Assembly (NCBI GenBank): GCA_949745755.1
Contig: CATJZL010000068.1
Coordinates: forward strand, 1 to 49,525
DNA: 49,525 bases
Reading direction: 5' to 3'
From: UBA2730 sp022793235
Lineage (GTDB): Bacteria; Bacillota_I; Bacilli_A; RF39; UBA660
In this document: positions 1-9,117 of the stretch, piece by piece
Layout of the letters: each line of letters begins with the position of its first letter
Position numbering within the stretch: the stretch's first letter is position 1
Translations under genes and position numbers: made by a program
The notes under the pieces: generated by a model
Seen by the model: only the letters and a program-made list of their open reading frames with translations
What the model was told of the DNA's origin: nothing
Database searches by the model: none

Positions 1-23
1 CCATTATTATTTTTTTCTTTCAT
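1..23 (-). CDS. 5' end of a gene running off the left edge
   Basis: An ATG on the minus strand at 21-23 is followed by an open frame (MKEKNNN) that leaves the window. A GGAGAG Shine-Dalgarno lies about 8 nt upstream of it. Only seven codons are visible, so no function can be given. It lies downstream of tmk on the same strand, beyond a weak terminator. Confidence 0.45.
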
Positions 24-105
24 AATAAAAATCTCTCCATTTCTTTTATTTTATCATGGAAAGATTTTCTATTTACACAATTTTATTTACAGACTCAATT
101 ATGAT

Positions 106-141
106 GAAAAAAAGATGATTTTATCTCTCATCTTTTTTTTC
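106..141 (-). terminator. terminator after tmk
   Basis: The arms AAAAAAGATGA and TCATCTTTTTT flank a 9-nt loop that contains the tmk stop codon. The stem is weak and AT-rich, and can work in both directions because each side ends in a run of A or T. Confidence 0.45.
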
Positions 142-798
142 TAGAACTATGTTTATAATTTCTTTATGTATTTCTTCTCTTGTCTTAATTTTTTTATTTT
201 CTACACATTCAATCCTTTTCCATCCATATAATTCGGACAATTCAATATAGGCTTCTTCGCTGTTTCTTAGGAATTCTTTGTCCTTTTCATTATCATCTAG
301 ATTTCCTCTTATTTTTAGTAACTCTATTGTATTTTCATAAGGGACATGCAAATAAATAGTAATATCTGGTTTAGGTAATTTTAATAGCCAATATTCTAAT
401 TTATCAATCCATTGATACATATTAAATCTTTCATCTTTATCTTTTATTTTACTACCTTGATGCGCTTGATTAGAACTGGTATATCTATCTAAAATAACAT
501 AATATCCCTTATTATAGTATTCTAGTATTTCCTTATCCATATTATATTTTCTATCTGCAGCATAATAGAGTGAAGAAACATAAGGATCTACATTATTTGA
601 TCCTTCTTTAAAATAAGGCTCTTTATTTTTACCTAAGTAGCAATTCCCTATGATTTTACCTGTTGGAGAATTATAATTTGGAAAGCTCATTTTAAAACTA
701 TTTATATTTTTTCTTTTTAACGCTTCTTCTAATAACAGAGATTGTGTTTCTTTTCCAGAACAATCTGTTCCTTCTATTACTATAATTTTCCCTTTCAT
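121..798 (-). CDS. tmk: thymidylate kinase
   Basis: This 225-residue protein probably phosphorylates dTMP to dTDP with ATP in the cytosol, the committed step to dTTP. The P-loop is GTDCSGKETQ at about residues 10-19, and the DRYTSSNQ motif near residue 105 matches the DRY/S segment of dTMP kinases. The length fits the slightly long clostridial form rather than the 210-residue E. coli form. It is the last gene of the lepA-HTH-hemW-HD-tmk series, 25 nt after the HD gene. A related deoxynucleoside kinase is the main alternative. Confidence 0.85.
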   Translation of the reverse strand: MKGKIIVIEGTDCSGKETQSLLLEEALKRKNINSFKMSFPNYNSPTGKIIGNCYLGKNKEPYFKEGSNNVDPYVSSLYYAADRKYNMDKEILEYYNKGYYVILDRYTSSNQAHQGSKIKDKDERFNMYQWIDKLEYWLLKLPKPDITIYLHVPYENTIELLKIRGNLDDNEKDKEFLRNSEEAYIELSELYGWKRIECVENKKIKTREEIHKEIINIVLEKKDER

Positions 799-823
799 AA
801 GAGCTTAGTCCTTTCCTTTTGCA

Positions 824-1405
824 TTACTCTATGATATTATTTTCACTATCAAATTTAAATAAAATCTGTTTTCTACTTGCTAAATAATCACACATATGCA
901 CAAAATTTTGCCATTTGCTCTTTGGTTTTGGTAACACTTCATTTCCATTATAATCTTTTGTCCAAGGTCCCATATGACTGGCTATTACTGTTTTTACAAG
1001 TTCTATATCTTCATTACTTAAAAATAATTCTTTTTTATTTTCTTCGATATATTCTGCCATTAATAAAGGATGTTCGAATTTTACATATTTCTCCATTTCT
1101 TTCCCATGTTTTAATCCATCATGCAATAAGATTCCCATTATCATTAAGTCTTGTTCATGAGTGGTATATTTATCTGCTATAGCTGGATCTTGTAGTAAAA
1201 GATAGGCTATACAAGCAGCTGCTTTTGTATGTCTTAATAGTCCACCAGATCCTAAGGCATATTCTGGATGATATTTTCCTGTTGAAGAGGCTGCTACCTC
1301 AAAAAAATAATCTGGTAATTTGTTTATCATTACCTCTAAGCTTTTCCTTATATTTTCATCTTTAATATATTTTATTTCTTTTTTTAATAATTCTAGTTTT
1401 TCCAT
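824..1405 (-). CDS. HD-domain phosphohydrolase
   Basis: This 193-residue protein has the metal-binding pattern of the HD superfamily: H in LLRHTKAA, the HD doublet in LLHDGLKHG, a third His in ASHMGPW and a late Asp in CDYLASR. HD proteins hydrolyse phosphomonoester or phosphodiester bonds in nucleotides or RNA. The GGLLRHT segment resembles the HD domain of YhaM-type exonucleases, but there is no OB domain here. The substrate is unknown. The gene starts 3 nt after hemW, so the two are probably co-translated. Its place beside tmk makes a nucleotide substrate plausible, which is inference. Confidence 0.75.
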   Translation of the reverse strand: MEKLELLKKEIKYIKDENIRKSLEVMINKLPDYFFEVAASSTGKYHPEYALGSGGLLRHTKAAACIAYLLLQDPAIADKYTTHEQDLMIMGILLHDGLKHGKEMEKYVKFEHPLLMAEYIEENKKELFLSNEDIELVKTVIASHMGPWTKDYNGNEVLPKPKSKWQNFVHMCDYLASRKQILFKFDSENNIIE

Positions 1406-1408
1406 TTT

Positions 1409-2494
1409 TTACCTCACAAACTTCTCTAGGATATAATTTTGCACATACCATCTATCAAAAGGAATATAAATATTTGCTTTTTTCTTTTTTAGATACCCTG
1501 CTTTTAAAAGCTCATTTATTTCAAATACATCTTCTATTTTTTTCTTATATTTCTCTGTAAATTTTTCTATGTTTACTCCTTCTTTTAGTCTTAATCCTAA
1601 AATCATTTCATAACTCATTTTATCATAAATATCTAATTTTTCAACTTCATATTTAAACTCTTTTTTTAGATATTTTGTAAAACTTTGGGTATTTTTATAT
1701 CGTATTTCTCCTATATATCCACTAGCTGACATTCCAAAACCATAGTATTCTTCATTATTCCAGTATGTCAAGTTATGAATTGAATTGTATCCTTTTTTAG
1801 CAAAATTACTTATTTCATAATGAATATATTCATTCTCTATTAAGTTTCTATGAATTTTTTGATACATTTCTTCTTCTTTTTCTTCTTTACAATTCTGATA
1901 TCCTTCTAAAAATAGCTTTGTATGCTCTTCTATTATAAGCGAATATGTAGAAATGTGTTCTAAATTTAGACTTAATAAAAATTCAATATCTTCTTCTAAC
2001 TCTTTGTCTGTTTCTTCCTCAAAGGCATACATTAGGTCTCCATTTATATTATTAAAACCTAACTTTCTACACAAATCTATTTTTTCTTTCACTTCTTTTT
2101 TGGTGTGATTTCTATTCATTCTTTTTAACAATCGATTTGATATAGTCTCTATTCCAAAGCTCAAGCGATTTACACCATATTCCTTTAAAAGTATTAATTT
2201 TTCTTTTTCTACTGAAATATTACATTCAAAAGTAAATTCATAGTCTTCTTGTTTTTTTATCTTTTCTATTATTTCTAATAGATATTTCAATTGCTTATTA
2301 TTTAAATCGCTAGGTGTGCCACCTCCTACATAGATGGTTTTTATTTTTTCATTCTGATAATTTTCTTTTATTTCCTCATCTAAAACTTTTAAATATTTAT
2401 CTATTCTTTCTTTATTTGTGTACATTTTACAAAAGGCACAATAGGAACAGATATTTTTACAAAAAGGGATATGAATGTATACTGCTTTAACCAT
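1409..2494 (-). CDS. hemW: HemW-like radical SAM protein
   Basis: This 361-residue radical SAM protein has the CxxxCxxC cluster motif in HIPFCKNICSYCAFCK near residues 8-23, followed by the YVGGGTPS segment that binds SAM. This arrangement is typical of HemW, a heme chaperone long annotated as oxygen-independent coproporphyrinogen oxidase (HemN). The extra Cys two residues after the third cluster Cys (CAFCK) is the usual CxxxCxxCxC form. No heme biosynthesis gene lies nearby, and linkage to lepA is common in Firmicutes. It overlaps the preceding HTH gene by 8 nt. Confidence 0.85.
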   Translation of the reverse strand: MVKAVYIHIPFCKNICSYCAFCKMYTNKERIDKYLKVLDEEIKENYQNEKIKTIYVGGGTPSDLNNKQLKYLLEIIEKIKKQEDYEFTFECNISVEKEKLILLKEYGVNRLSFGIETISNRLLKRMNRNHTKKEVKEKIDLCRKLGFNNINGDLMYAFEEETDKELEEDIEFLLSLNLEHISTYSLIIEEHTKLFLEGYQNCKEEKEEEMYQKIHRNLIENEYIHYEISNFAKKGYNSIHNLTYWNNEEYYGFGMSASGYIGEIRYKNTQSFTKYLKKEFKYEVEKLDIYDKMSYEMILGLRLKEGVNIEKFTEKYKKKIEDVFEINELLKAGYLKKKKANIYIPFDRWYVQNYILEKFVR

Positions 2495-2753
2495 GTTTTT
2501 TGCTTCCTCCTTTTTTTCTTCCTAAAAGTTTATTTACATTACGTTCCTTTTTGATAAAAGCATAATTGTCTATTCCTATTAATTCTCTTGTCCTATTACT
2601 TGTTAAATATCTTCCTACTGTACTACTTGGAATTCCAGATAATTTTCCTAATTCTTCATCACTTATTCGACAACCTTTTTCTAAAAATAAGGAAACAATA
2701 TAAAGTATTTTTTTATCTTTTTCGTTTCTTTTTTTTGAGACTTTATTAGGCAT
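2487..2753 (-). CDS. small HTH protein, SpoIIID-like
   Basis: This 88-residue basic protein has a helix-turn-helix in the middle (ISDEELGKLSGIPSSTVGRYL) and a Lys/Gly-rich tail. The layout, one HTH followed by a short helix and a basic end, recalls SpoIIID, the sporulation regulator of about 93 residues, but the similarity is weak. It overlaps lepA and hemW by 8 nt each, so all three are probably translated in sequence. SD GAGGAG precedes its ATG. It could instead be a lineage-specific regulator unrelated to sporulation. Confidence 0.6.
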   Translation of the reverse strand: MPNKVSKKRNEKDKKILYIVSLFLEKGCRISDEELGKLSGIPSSTVGRYLTSNRTRELIGIDNYAFIKKERNVNKLLGRKKGGSKKHG

Positions 2754-4557
2754 TTTTCTCCTCGTCTACTTGTAATACACTCATAAATGCTTCTTGTGAT
2801 AACTCAACACTTCCTATTTTTTTCATTTTCTTTTTTCCAGCTTTTTGTTTTTCTAGAAGTTTCTTTTTGCGAGAAACATCCCCACCATAGCATTTTGCAA
2901 GTACGTCTTTTCGTAATGCTTTTACAGTACTTCTGGCAATAATGGAATTTCCTATTGAGGCTTGTATTGGTATTTCAAAAAGTTGTCTTGGAATACTTGT
3001 TTTTAATTGTTCTACTACAGCTTTTCCTCTTTTGTAACTGAAATCTTTGTGAACAATAGTAGATAAGGCATCAATTACTTCTCCATTTAATAAAATATCC
3101 ATTTTTACTAAGTTACTTTCCTTATTTCCAATAAATTCATAATCAAAAGAGGCGTATCCTTTTGTTGCTGATTTTAGTTTATCAAAAAAGTTGTAAATGA
3201 TTTCTGAAAGAGGCATTTCATAATGAATATTTACTCTTGATTTATCAATGTAATCCATAGAAATGTATTTACCTCTTCTATCTTGGCATAGTTCCATAAT
3301 AGGTCCTATATATTCTGTTGGTGTAAAAATATTTGTTTTAACAAATGGTTCTTTTATTTCTTTCATTTTACTTTTTTCAGGCATAAGTGCTGGAGATGAG
3401 ATTTCTATTTCTTCCAAATTTGTCGTTGTCACCTGATAGACTACACTTGGAGATGTAGTAATGATATCTATATTAAATTCTCTTGTAATACGTTCTTTTA
3501 TAATATCCATATGTAAAAGCCCTAAAAAGCCACATCGAAAGCCAAATCCAAGAGCACTTGAAGTTTCAGGACTAAATTCTAAGGAAGCATCATTCAATTT
3601 TAATTTATTTAAGGCTTCTCTTAAGCTTTCAAATTTTACACTTTCTATTGGATAGAGTCCACAAAATACCATGGGTTTCATTGGTTTATACCCTGGAAGG
3701 GATTCTTTTGTATAGTGTTCTTTGGAAGTAATCGTATCTCCTACTTTAACAACACTTATATCTTTTATGGATGCTGCTATATGCCCAACTTCTCCTGTTG
3801 AAAGACTTTTTACTTTTACTTCTTTTGGAGTTGTAATAAATAGTTCTGTTACTATATATTCTTTTTCACTATTATGCATTTTAATTGTATCTCCTATTTT
3901 TAGCTTTCCATTAAAAATACGACTGGAGATGACTACTCCTCTATAACTATCAAAAATACTATCAAAAATTAGAGCTTGGAGTGGTGCTACATCTTTTCCT
4001 ATTGGGCTAGGTATCTTTTCTATTATTTCTTCTACCAATTTTTGAATTCCTTCTCCTGTTTTGGCACTTGTTAAAATAATTTCATTGTCTTCAAAACCTA
4101 CTAATTCTTTTAGTTCTTGTTTTACTTTTGGAATATCTGCATTTGGCAGGTCTATTTTGTTGATAACAGGAATGATTGTTAGATTATTTTCTAGGGCTAA
4201 ATATAGATTTGCTATAGTTTGAGCTTCGATTCCTTGTGAGGCATCTACTACTAGTATTGCTCCATCACTTGAGGCTAGGCTTCTACTGACTTCATAAGAA
4301 AAATCTACATGCCCTGGAGTATCAATTAAATTTAATATATATTCTTTTTCTTTATATTTATATTTCATTGTTGCAGTATTTAACTTAATTGTAATGCCTC
4401 TTTCTCTTTCAAGTTCCATAGAATCAAGAATTTGGTTTTTGCTTTCTCTTTCTGTTAAGGCTCCACACTCTTCTAAAATTCGATCTGCTAATGTACTTTT
4501 TCCATGGTCAATATGTGCTATAATTGAAAAATTTCTAATGTTTTCTTGCACAAACAT
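2746..4557 (-). CDS. lepA: elongation factor 4 (back-translocase)
   Basis: This 603-residue GTPase matches the full length of LepA/EF4. It has G1 AHIDHGKST, G3 DTPGHVDF and G4 NKIDLP, then domain II, two EF-G-like domains and the LepA-specific C-terminal domain ending in KAGKKKMKKIGSVE. EF4 acts on stalled ribosomes. It is the first gene of the left operon. A good -10 box (TATAAT on the minus strand, about 4588-4594) lies upstream, with no convincing -35. Its end overlaps the HTH gene. Confidence 0.95.
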   Translation of the reverse strand: MFVQENIRNFSIIAHIDHGKSTLADRILEECGALTERESKNQILDSMELERERGITIKLNTATMKYKYKEKEYILNLIDTPGHVDFSYEVSRSLASSDGAILVVDASQGIEAQTIANLYLALENNLTIIPVINKIDLPNADIPKVKQELKELVGFEDNEIILTSAKTGEGIQKLVEEIIEKIPSPIGKDVAPLQALIFDSIFDSYRGVVISSRIFNGKLKIGDTIKMHNSEKEYIVTELFITTPKEVKVKSLSTGEVGHIAASIKDISVVKVGDTITSKEHYTKESLPGYKPMKPMVFCGLYPIESVKFESLREALNKLKLNDASLEFSPETSSALGFGFRCGFLGLLHMDIIKERITREFNIDIITTSPSVVYQVTTTNLEEIEISSPALMPEKSKMKEIKEPFVKTNIFTPTEYIGPIMELCQDRRGKYISMDYIDKSRVNIHYEMPLSEIIYNFFDKLKSATKGYASFDYEFIGNKESNLVKMDILLNGEVIDALSTIVHKDFSYKRGKAVVEQLKTSIPRQLFEIPIQASIGNSIIARSTVKALRKDVLAKCYGGDVSRKKKLLEKQKAGKKKMKKIGSVELSQEAFMSVLQVDEEKNA

Positions 4558-4690
4558 CCCTCCTCTTTTTTGTAATATTATGTATTTATTATAACATTTT
4601 TTATTTCTGTCCGTATATATTTATTAGCATTCTTCTAAAGAAAAAGATTAAGCATTTTCTATTTAGATGTTTAAATTTTTTACTTTCACT

Positions 4691-6697
4691 TTACTTTTTT
4701 TGTTCTTCTATTTTTTTTAGAGCTATTTCGCAAATTAAGTCTGCACTTTTTTCTACGCCTAAAGCATCACTATTTATACAAATATCATAATTATTTGTGT
4801 CATTCCAAACTTTTTCTGTATAGTATTTATAATGATTTGCCCTTAACTTATTTATTTCTTCTATTTCCTTTTTTGCTGTTTTCTTATTTCGTCCATAATA
4901 TTTGGTTGCTCGCTTTATTTTATCTTCCATGCTACTATATATAAATATTTTTAAGATATCTTTTCTCTTTTCTAATACAAAATCTGCACATCTTCCTACT
5001 AATACACAGGAAGACTTACTTGCTAAATCTTTTATGATCTTTGATTCATTAATAAAGAGTTCATCTGCATTTGTTAGACCTATATAATAACCACTATTAA
5101 ATTGTTCTAAATTTGTTCTTTTTTGTTCACTTTCTTCTATATATTTTTCTGTTAGCCCTGTCTTTTCTGCTACTTTTTTTATAAACTCTTTGTCATATAA
5201 TTCTATTCCTAGTTTTTCTGCAACTAATTTGCCAATATATCTTCCACCTGAACCATATTCTCTTCCTATCGTAATAATAATAGAATCTTCTATTTTGGTC
5301 TTTTTATTTATTTCTGGTACTTGTGTACTTATTTCTTTTTTTTCAGTATTAAAACTTTTCACTTCATAGATAAGGAGGATGGTCGCAATTAGAAAGGCTA
5401 TAGCGTCTGCAACAGGACCTGCATATAGTATTCCATTCAGTCCAAAATTATTTCCTAATATAATAAGTGCTGGTATTAAAATAATAATTTGACGTGATAA
5501 AGATAAAAATGCACTTTTTACACTTTTTCCCATTGCTTGGAAAAATATTCCTGCTGAAGTTTGAACTGCATTACAAATACATAATAATAAATATACTCTA
5601 AAGGTTAGACAAGCAAATTCCATATAGTTTTTATCTCCACTTCCAAAAATAGAAATTAATTTATCTGGAATAGTCTGAAAAAGTATAAAGGCTATGATAC
5701 CAATTAGTACATTTATTATTAATCCTATTTTTAAAGTTTCTTTTACTCTATCATATTTACCTGCTCCATAATTATAACCTATAATGGGTTGGGTTCCTGC
5801 TGCTATTCCTATTATAATACTATTTAGGATTTGGTTGATCTTCATTACAATTCCTAGAACTGTAATTGGTATTTCTGTACCAAATTTAGAAGATGATCCA
5901 TATTTTCCGAGTAAATTATTTTGTACTGCAATAACTATTACAATACTAAGTTGTGTAATAAAACTACTCACACCTAGTAAGGCAATTTTTTTTGTTATAT
6001 TCGGTTTTATTTTAAAATCTTCTGTTGTTAATTTGATTGTTTTCATCTTTTTTAAGTATGCTATATTCATAATAAAGGTCAATATTTGACTTATTACCGT
6101 TGCTATGGCTGCTCCTTCTACTCCCATTTTTAAGACAAATATAAAGATAGGATCAAGTATAATATTTAAAATTGCTCCTATAATCATGGAAGTCATAGCA
6201 TATTTTGGATTTCCATCTGCTCGAATTATGGAGTTTAAGGTTGTTCCAATCATCATAAAAGGAAGGCCTATTGTAATTACATATCCATATTTTAAGGCAT
6301 ATTTTCGTAAAGCTTCTGTACATCCAAAGATGTTTAATATTTCTGGCATAAAGAATAATGCTATTATGCATAAAATGAGAGCGATTGCGATAGATGATAC
6401 CACTCCATTTCCTACTCCCCTGCTTGCTTCTTTTTTCTTTTGTTGTCCTAATTTTAAGCTTAAATATGCAGCTGCTCCATCCCCAAAGGCCAGAGAAAAG
6501 GCTAGGCAAATCATAGTTAGTGGGAAGACTATATTCGTTGCTCCATTTCCTAAATATCCCACTCCCCAACCTATAAAAATTTGGTCCACTATATTGTATA
6601 ATGAGTTTACAACTAATGAAATTACAGCTGGAATTGCAAACATTTTAATTAGTTTTTGAATTTTTTCTGTTCCTAAATGATTTTCTTCTTTTTCCAT
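4691..6697 (-). CDS. MATE efflux pump fused to cytidylate kinase-like domain
   Basis: This 668-residue fusion begins with a 12-helix MATE antiporter (residues 1 to about 460; Asn-rich helix LVVNSLYNIVDQIFIG, then an internal repeat). A cytosolic P-loop kinase of the cytidylate-kinase-like family follows (about 473-668), with GREYGSGGRYIGK and LVGRCADFVL. The MATE part should export cationic compounds in exchange for Na+ or H+; the role of the kinase is unknown. I chose the second ATG because AAGGAAG lies 7 nt before it, while the ATG 11 codons upstream lacks an SD. An own promoter lies at 6777-6806. It follows an XRE/LysR-type regulator. Confidence 0.85.
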   Translation of the reverse strand: MEKEENHLGTEKIQKLIKMFAIPAVISLVVNSLYNIVDQIFIGWGVGYLGNGATNIVFPLTMICLAFSLAFGDGAAAYLSLKLGQQKKKEASRGVGNGVVSSIAIALILCIIALFFMPEILNIFGCTEALRKYALKYGYVITIGLPFMMIGTTLNSIIRADGNPKYAMTSMIIGAILNIILDPIFIFVLKMGVEGAAIATVISQILTFIMNIAYLKKMKTIKLTTEDFKIKPNITKKIALLGVSSFITQLSIVIVIAVQNNLLGKYGSSSKFGTEIPITVLGIVMKINQILNSIIIGIAAGTQPIIGYNYGAGKYDRVKETLKIGLIINVLIGIIAFILFQTIPDKLISIFGSGDKNYMEFACLTFRVYLLLCICNAVQTSAGIFFQAMGKSVKSAFLSLSRQIIILIPALIILGNNFGLNGILYAGPVADAIAFLIATILLIYEVKSFNTEKKEISTQVPEINKKTKIEDSIIITIGREYGSGGRYIGKLVAEKLGIELYDKEFIKKVAEKTGLTEKYIEESEQKRTNLEQFNSGYYIGLTNADELFINESKIIKDLASKSSCVLVGRCADFVLEKRKDILKIFIYSSMEDKIKRATKYYGRNKKTAKKEIEEINKLRANHYKYYTEKVWNDTNNYDICINSDALGVEKSADLICEIALKKIEEQKK

Positions 6698-6776
6698 GGT
6701 TTTCTTCCTTTCTTTTTTCTTATTGATCATTTGTATTATTCGTTTTCCTATATAGTTCGTCTCCTAACGATTATAC

Positions 6777-6806
6777 AATATATCACTTTATTTTCATTTT
6801 TGTCAA
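6777..6806 (-). promoter_or_regulatory. promoter of MATE-kinase gene
   Basis: On the minus strand there is a perfect -35 TTGACA (6801-6806), an 18-nt spacer and TATATT (6777-6782). It sits just past the stop codon of the XRE/LysR gene, so the transporter can be transcribed independently of its putative regulator. Confidence 0.65.
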
Positions 6807-6810
6807 GTCT

Positions 6811-7626
6811 TTAATAATTGTTATTTAATACTATATCTATAAAATCTTTTTCTATTTTTGTAGCCTGTTTAGTATACAAAATTACAATAGTATTCTCACT
6901 TAATTTTTCTTCTAAATCTAATTTTATTAAGTTTGTATTTTCTAATTGTTCTTCAATAAAATAACCTATATAATTTGTTTTTGATACAAAGTCAATCATA
7001 CCTATTGAATCATGCATCTGAATTTGCGGATTTAAGGAGACCTTATATTTTTTTAAATCTTTTTCTAATTCTAGTCGTCTTCTAGATTTTCCAGAAATAA
7101 TTAATGAATACTTGCTCAAATCATCTAATTTTTTTATTTTGTATCCTTCTTCTAGATAGAATCTTTTAGAGCATGCAAAACAGGTCTTGAAACTTCCTAT
7201 AATTCTAGTTTGTATTTCATCATTCATTTTACTCGTTGTTTTTCCTATATAATTTATTAAAATATCTATTTTGCGTTCTTTAAAATCCATATCTAGATTT
7301 TCTATATTATCTGTTATTATATTTATTTTTATATTTGGATACAAAAGACAAAATTTTTGTAGATATTGAGGTAATTTGTAATCATGAATATTTTTAGTCA
7401 TTCCAATTGTTAATTCTTCTTTTTCTATTATCTTATCTTTCTGCAAATCATTTAGAGATAGATTTAGATACTTACAAATATTTGTAATATTCATAAATGT
7501 TGGTATACTTTTTCCACTTTCCCATTTGTATATTGTTTGTCTAGATACACCTAAGTTTTCTGCTAGTTTTTCTTGAGAAATACCTAATTTTTTTCTGTTA
7601 CTTATTAGTTTTTCATAGTATTTCAT
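6811..7626 (-). CDS. XRE HTH fused to LysR-type effector domain
   Basis: Residues 1-60 of this 271-residue protein form an XRE/Cro HTH (LGISQEKLAENLGVSRQTIY, then KWESGKSIP). From about residue 70 the sequence reads like a LysR substrate-binding domain (a beta-strand opening LTIGMTKN, then KIDILINY, FKTCFACSK and a hinge-like GYFIEEQL). LysR effector domains normally sit behind a winged HTH, so this is a swapped architecture. SD AAGGAAG precedes the ATG. A near-perfect palindrome lies in its promoter region at 7666-7692, suggesting autoregulation. The gene upstream of the transporter is its likely target; the inducer is unknown. Confidence 0.75.
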   Translation of the reverse strand: MKYYEKLISNRKKLGISQEKLAENLGVSRQTIYKWESGKSIPTFMNITNICKYLNLSLNDLQKDKIIEKEELTIGMTKNIHDYKLPQYLQKFCLLYPNIKINIITDNIENLDMDFKERKIDILINYIGKTTSKMNDEIQTRIIGSFKTCFACSKRFYLEEGYKIKKLDDLSKYSLIISGKSRRRLELEKDLKKYKVSLNPQIQMHDSIGMIDFVSKTNYIGYFIEEQLENTNLIKLDLEEKLSENTIVILYTKQATKIEKDFIDIVLNNNY

Positions 7627-7665
7627 TTTGTCACTTCCTTTCGTTTAGTATAACATCCTTAAAAA

Positions 7666-7692
7666 ATGTATACTACCAATTGTAGTTTACAT
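7666..7692. promoter_or_regulatory. 27-bp palindrome, putative operator
   Basis: ATGTATACTAC and GTAGTTTACAT are inverted repeats (11-bp arms, one mismatch) around CAATT. They lie about 40 nt upstream of the XRE/LysR start codon and just upstream of a TATACT -10-like box. A run of T is absent, so it is not a terminator. An operator for the adjacent regulator is inference. Confidence 0.5.
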
Positions 7693-7772
7693 AAAAGTAT
7701 TCTTTGTTAAAAAAACTTATCAAAGTAGAATTGTATACTTTATGATACTTATCGATTAAAAATTAGCATATT

Positions 7773-7810
7773 AAAAAGAGAAAATTAACATTACAATACT
7801 TTTTCTCTTC
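7773..7810 (-). terminator. terminator after mscL
   Basis: On the minus strand, AAGAGAAAA pairs with TTTTCTCTT and is followed by more T. It begins directly after the mscL stop and ends the polA-cupin-mutM-folD-mscL series. Confidence 0.6.
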
Positions 7811-8239
7811 TTATTTTTTTGCTTCTTTTAATAAATCCCTTATTTCTTGTAATAATAAGATGTTTTCTTCTACTTTCTTTTCCTCTTTCTTTTCTTCCTT
7901 TTTGGTAAATTTATTTATTACTTTTACGAACATAAATATACAAAAAGATACAATTAAAAAGTCAATTATATTTTGAATAAAGGATCCATATTTTATTGTG
8001 GCATTTCCTATATTTAGACTTAATCCTTTAAAGTCATGTCCTCCTAAGGCAATTCCTAAAAGGGGCATTAAAATATCCTCTACTATAGATGTTATTATTT
8101 TGCTAAAAGCTCCTCCTACAATTACACCGACTGCTAAATCTATAGCATTTCCTCTTGAGATAAATTTTTTAAATTCTTTTATAAACTTACTTCCGTTTTC
8201 CATTACTTCTTGCATTTCTTTTTTTTCTACTTTTTTCAT
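7811..8239 (-). CDS. mscL: large-conductance mechanosensitive channel
   Basis: This 142-residue protein should form a homopentameric tension-gated pore that releases solutes on osmotic downshock. The N-terminal amphipathic segment KEFKKFISRGNAIDLAVGVI leads into TM1 (AVGVIVGGAFSKIITSIVED). A periplasmic-type loop and TM2 (IQNIIDFLIVSFCIFMFVKV) follow, then a cytoplasmic helix bundle rich in Lys/Glu. The RGN-x-x-DLAVGVIVG signature is well kept. The start codon overlaps the folD stop by 4 nt (ATGA), so the two are translationally coupled. Confidence 0.95.
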   Translation of the reverse strand: MKKVEKKEMQEVMENGSKFIKEFKKFISRGNAIDLAVGVIVGGAFSKIITSIVEDILMPLLGIALGGHDFKGLSLNIGNATIKYGSFIQNIIDFLIVSFCIFMFVKVINKFTKKEEKKEEKKVEENILLLQEIRDLLKEAKK

Positions 8240-9099
8240 ATATCTGATTTTTCTCCTATGTTTTTACTTTCTCTTAATTTGTTGGCTTTATAAATATTTA
8301 CTGCTAGAGCTGCTATTGTTGTTTGTCCTACTCCTCCTGGTACAGGCGTAATAAAGGAAGTGTTTTTCTTTACCCTTTCAAAATCGACATCTCCCACTAG
8401 GACCTTGTTTTCAAATCTATTTATTCCTATATCTATTACAATCGCTCCATTTTTAATATACTCTTTTGTGATAAAATTTTTTTTGCCTACTGCTACTATT
8501 AAAATATCTGCCTTTTTTGTGTATTCTTTTATATTCTTTGTCTTAGAATGACAAAGACTTACTGTTGCGTTATGGTTGTTCATTAATATTGCTAGTGGTT
8601 TTCCTACTAAATTACTTCTTCCTATTATTGTTACGTTCTTTCCTTCTATTTGTATATGATTATACTCTAGTAAGTAAATTATCCCACTTGCTGTGGGAGA
8701 AATTAGACAATTTTTGTTATGTATTAATCTTCCTATATTTATATCTGTTACTCCATCTATATCTTTTAAAGGTGCTATTTTATTTTGAATTTTTTCTGTA
8801 TTTATATGAGATGGTAAGGGGAGTTGTATTAGTATACCATGTACTTTCGTGTCTTTATTTAATCTATCTATTTTTTCTATAATATCTTTTTCACTACTTT
8901 TTTTATCTAATTTTATATGCTCAAACTCTATATTTAGTTCTTTTGCCATTTTTTCTTTTTGCTTTAAATAGATGTTACTTTCATCATTGTTTCCTATTTG
9001 AATGACAGAAAGGTGTAATTTTAGTTTTTCATTTTTTATTTTTTCTTTTAATTTTATATAAATTTTTTCTTTTACTTCTTTACCATCTAAAATCTTCAT
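8236..9099 (-). CDS. folD: methylenetetrahydrofolate dehydrogenase/cyclohydrolase
   Basis: This 287-residue bifunctional enzyme interconverts 5,10-methylene-, methenyl- and 10-formyl-tetrahydrofolate with NADP. Visible signatures are YLKQKEKMAKEL with its catalytic Lys region, QLPLPSHI, GRSNLVGKPLAIL for dinucleotide binding, VIDIGINR and ITPVPGGVGQTTIAAL. The length is normal. It lies between mutM (18 nt away) and mscL (4-nt overlap) in the polA operon. No other folate gene is in the window. Confidence 0.95.
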   Translation of the reverse strand: MKILDGKEVKEKIYIKLKEKIKNEKLKLHLSVIQIGNNDESNIYLKQKEKMAKELNIEFEHIKLDKKSSEKDIIEKIDRLNKDTKVHGILIQLPLPSHINTEKIQNKIAPLKDIDGVTDINIGRLIHNKNCLISPTASGIIYLLEYNHIQIEGKNVTIIGRSNLVGKPLAILMNNHNATVSLCHSKTKNIKEYTKKADILIVAVGKKNFITKEYIKNGAIVIDIGINRFENKVLVGDVDFERVKKNTSFITPVPGGVGQTTIAALAVNIYKANKLRESKNIGEKSDI

Positions 9100-9117
9100 T
9101 TTCTCTTCCTATTCTCT

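Noticed and set aside
6153..6569. A 138-codon minus-strand frame and a 184-codon plus-strand frame inside the MATE gene
   Set aside because: They are alternative frames of a well-conserved gene, with no SD and no domain signal.
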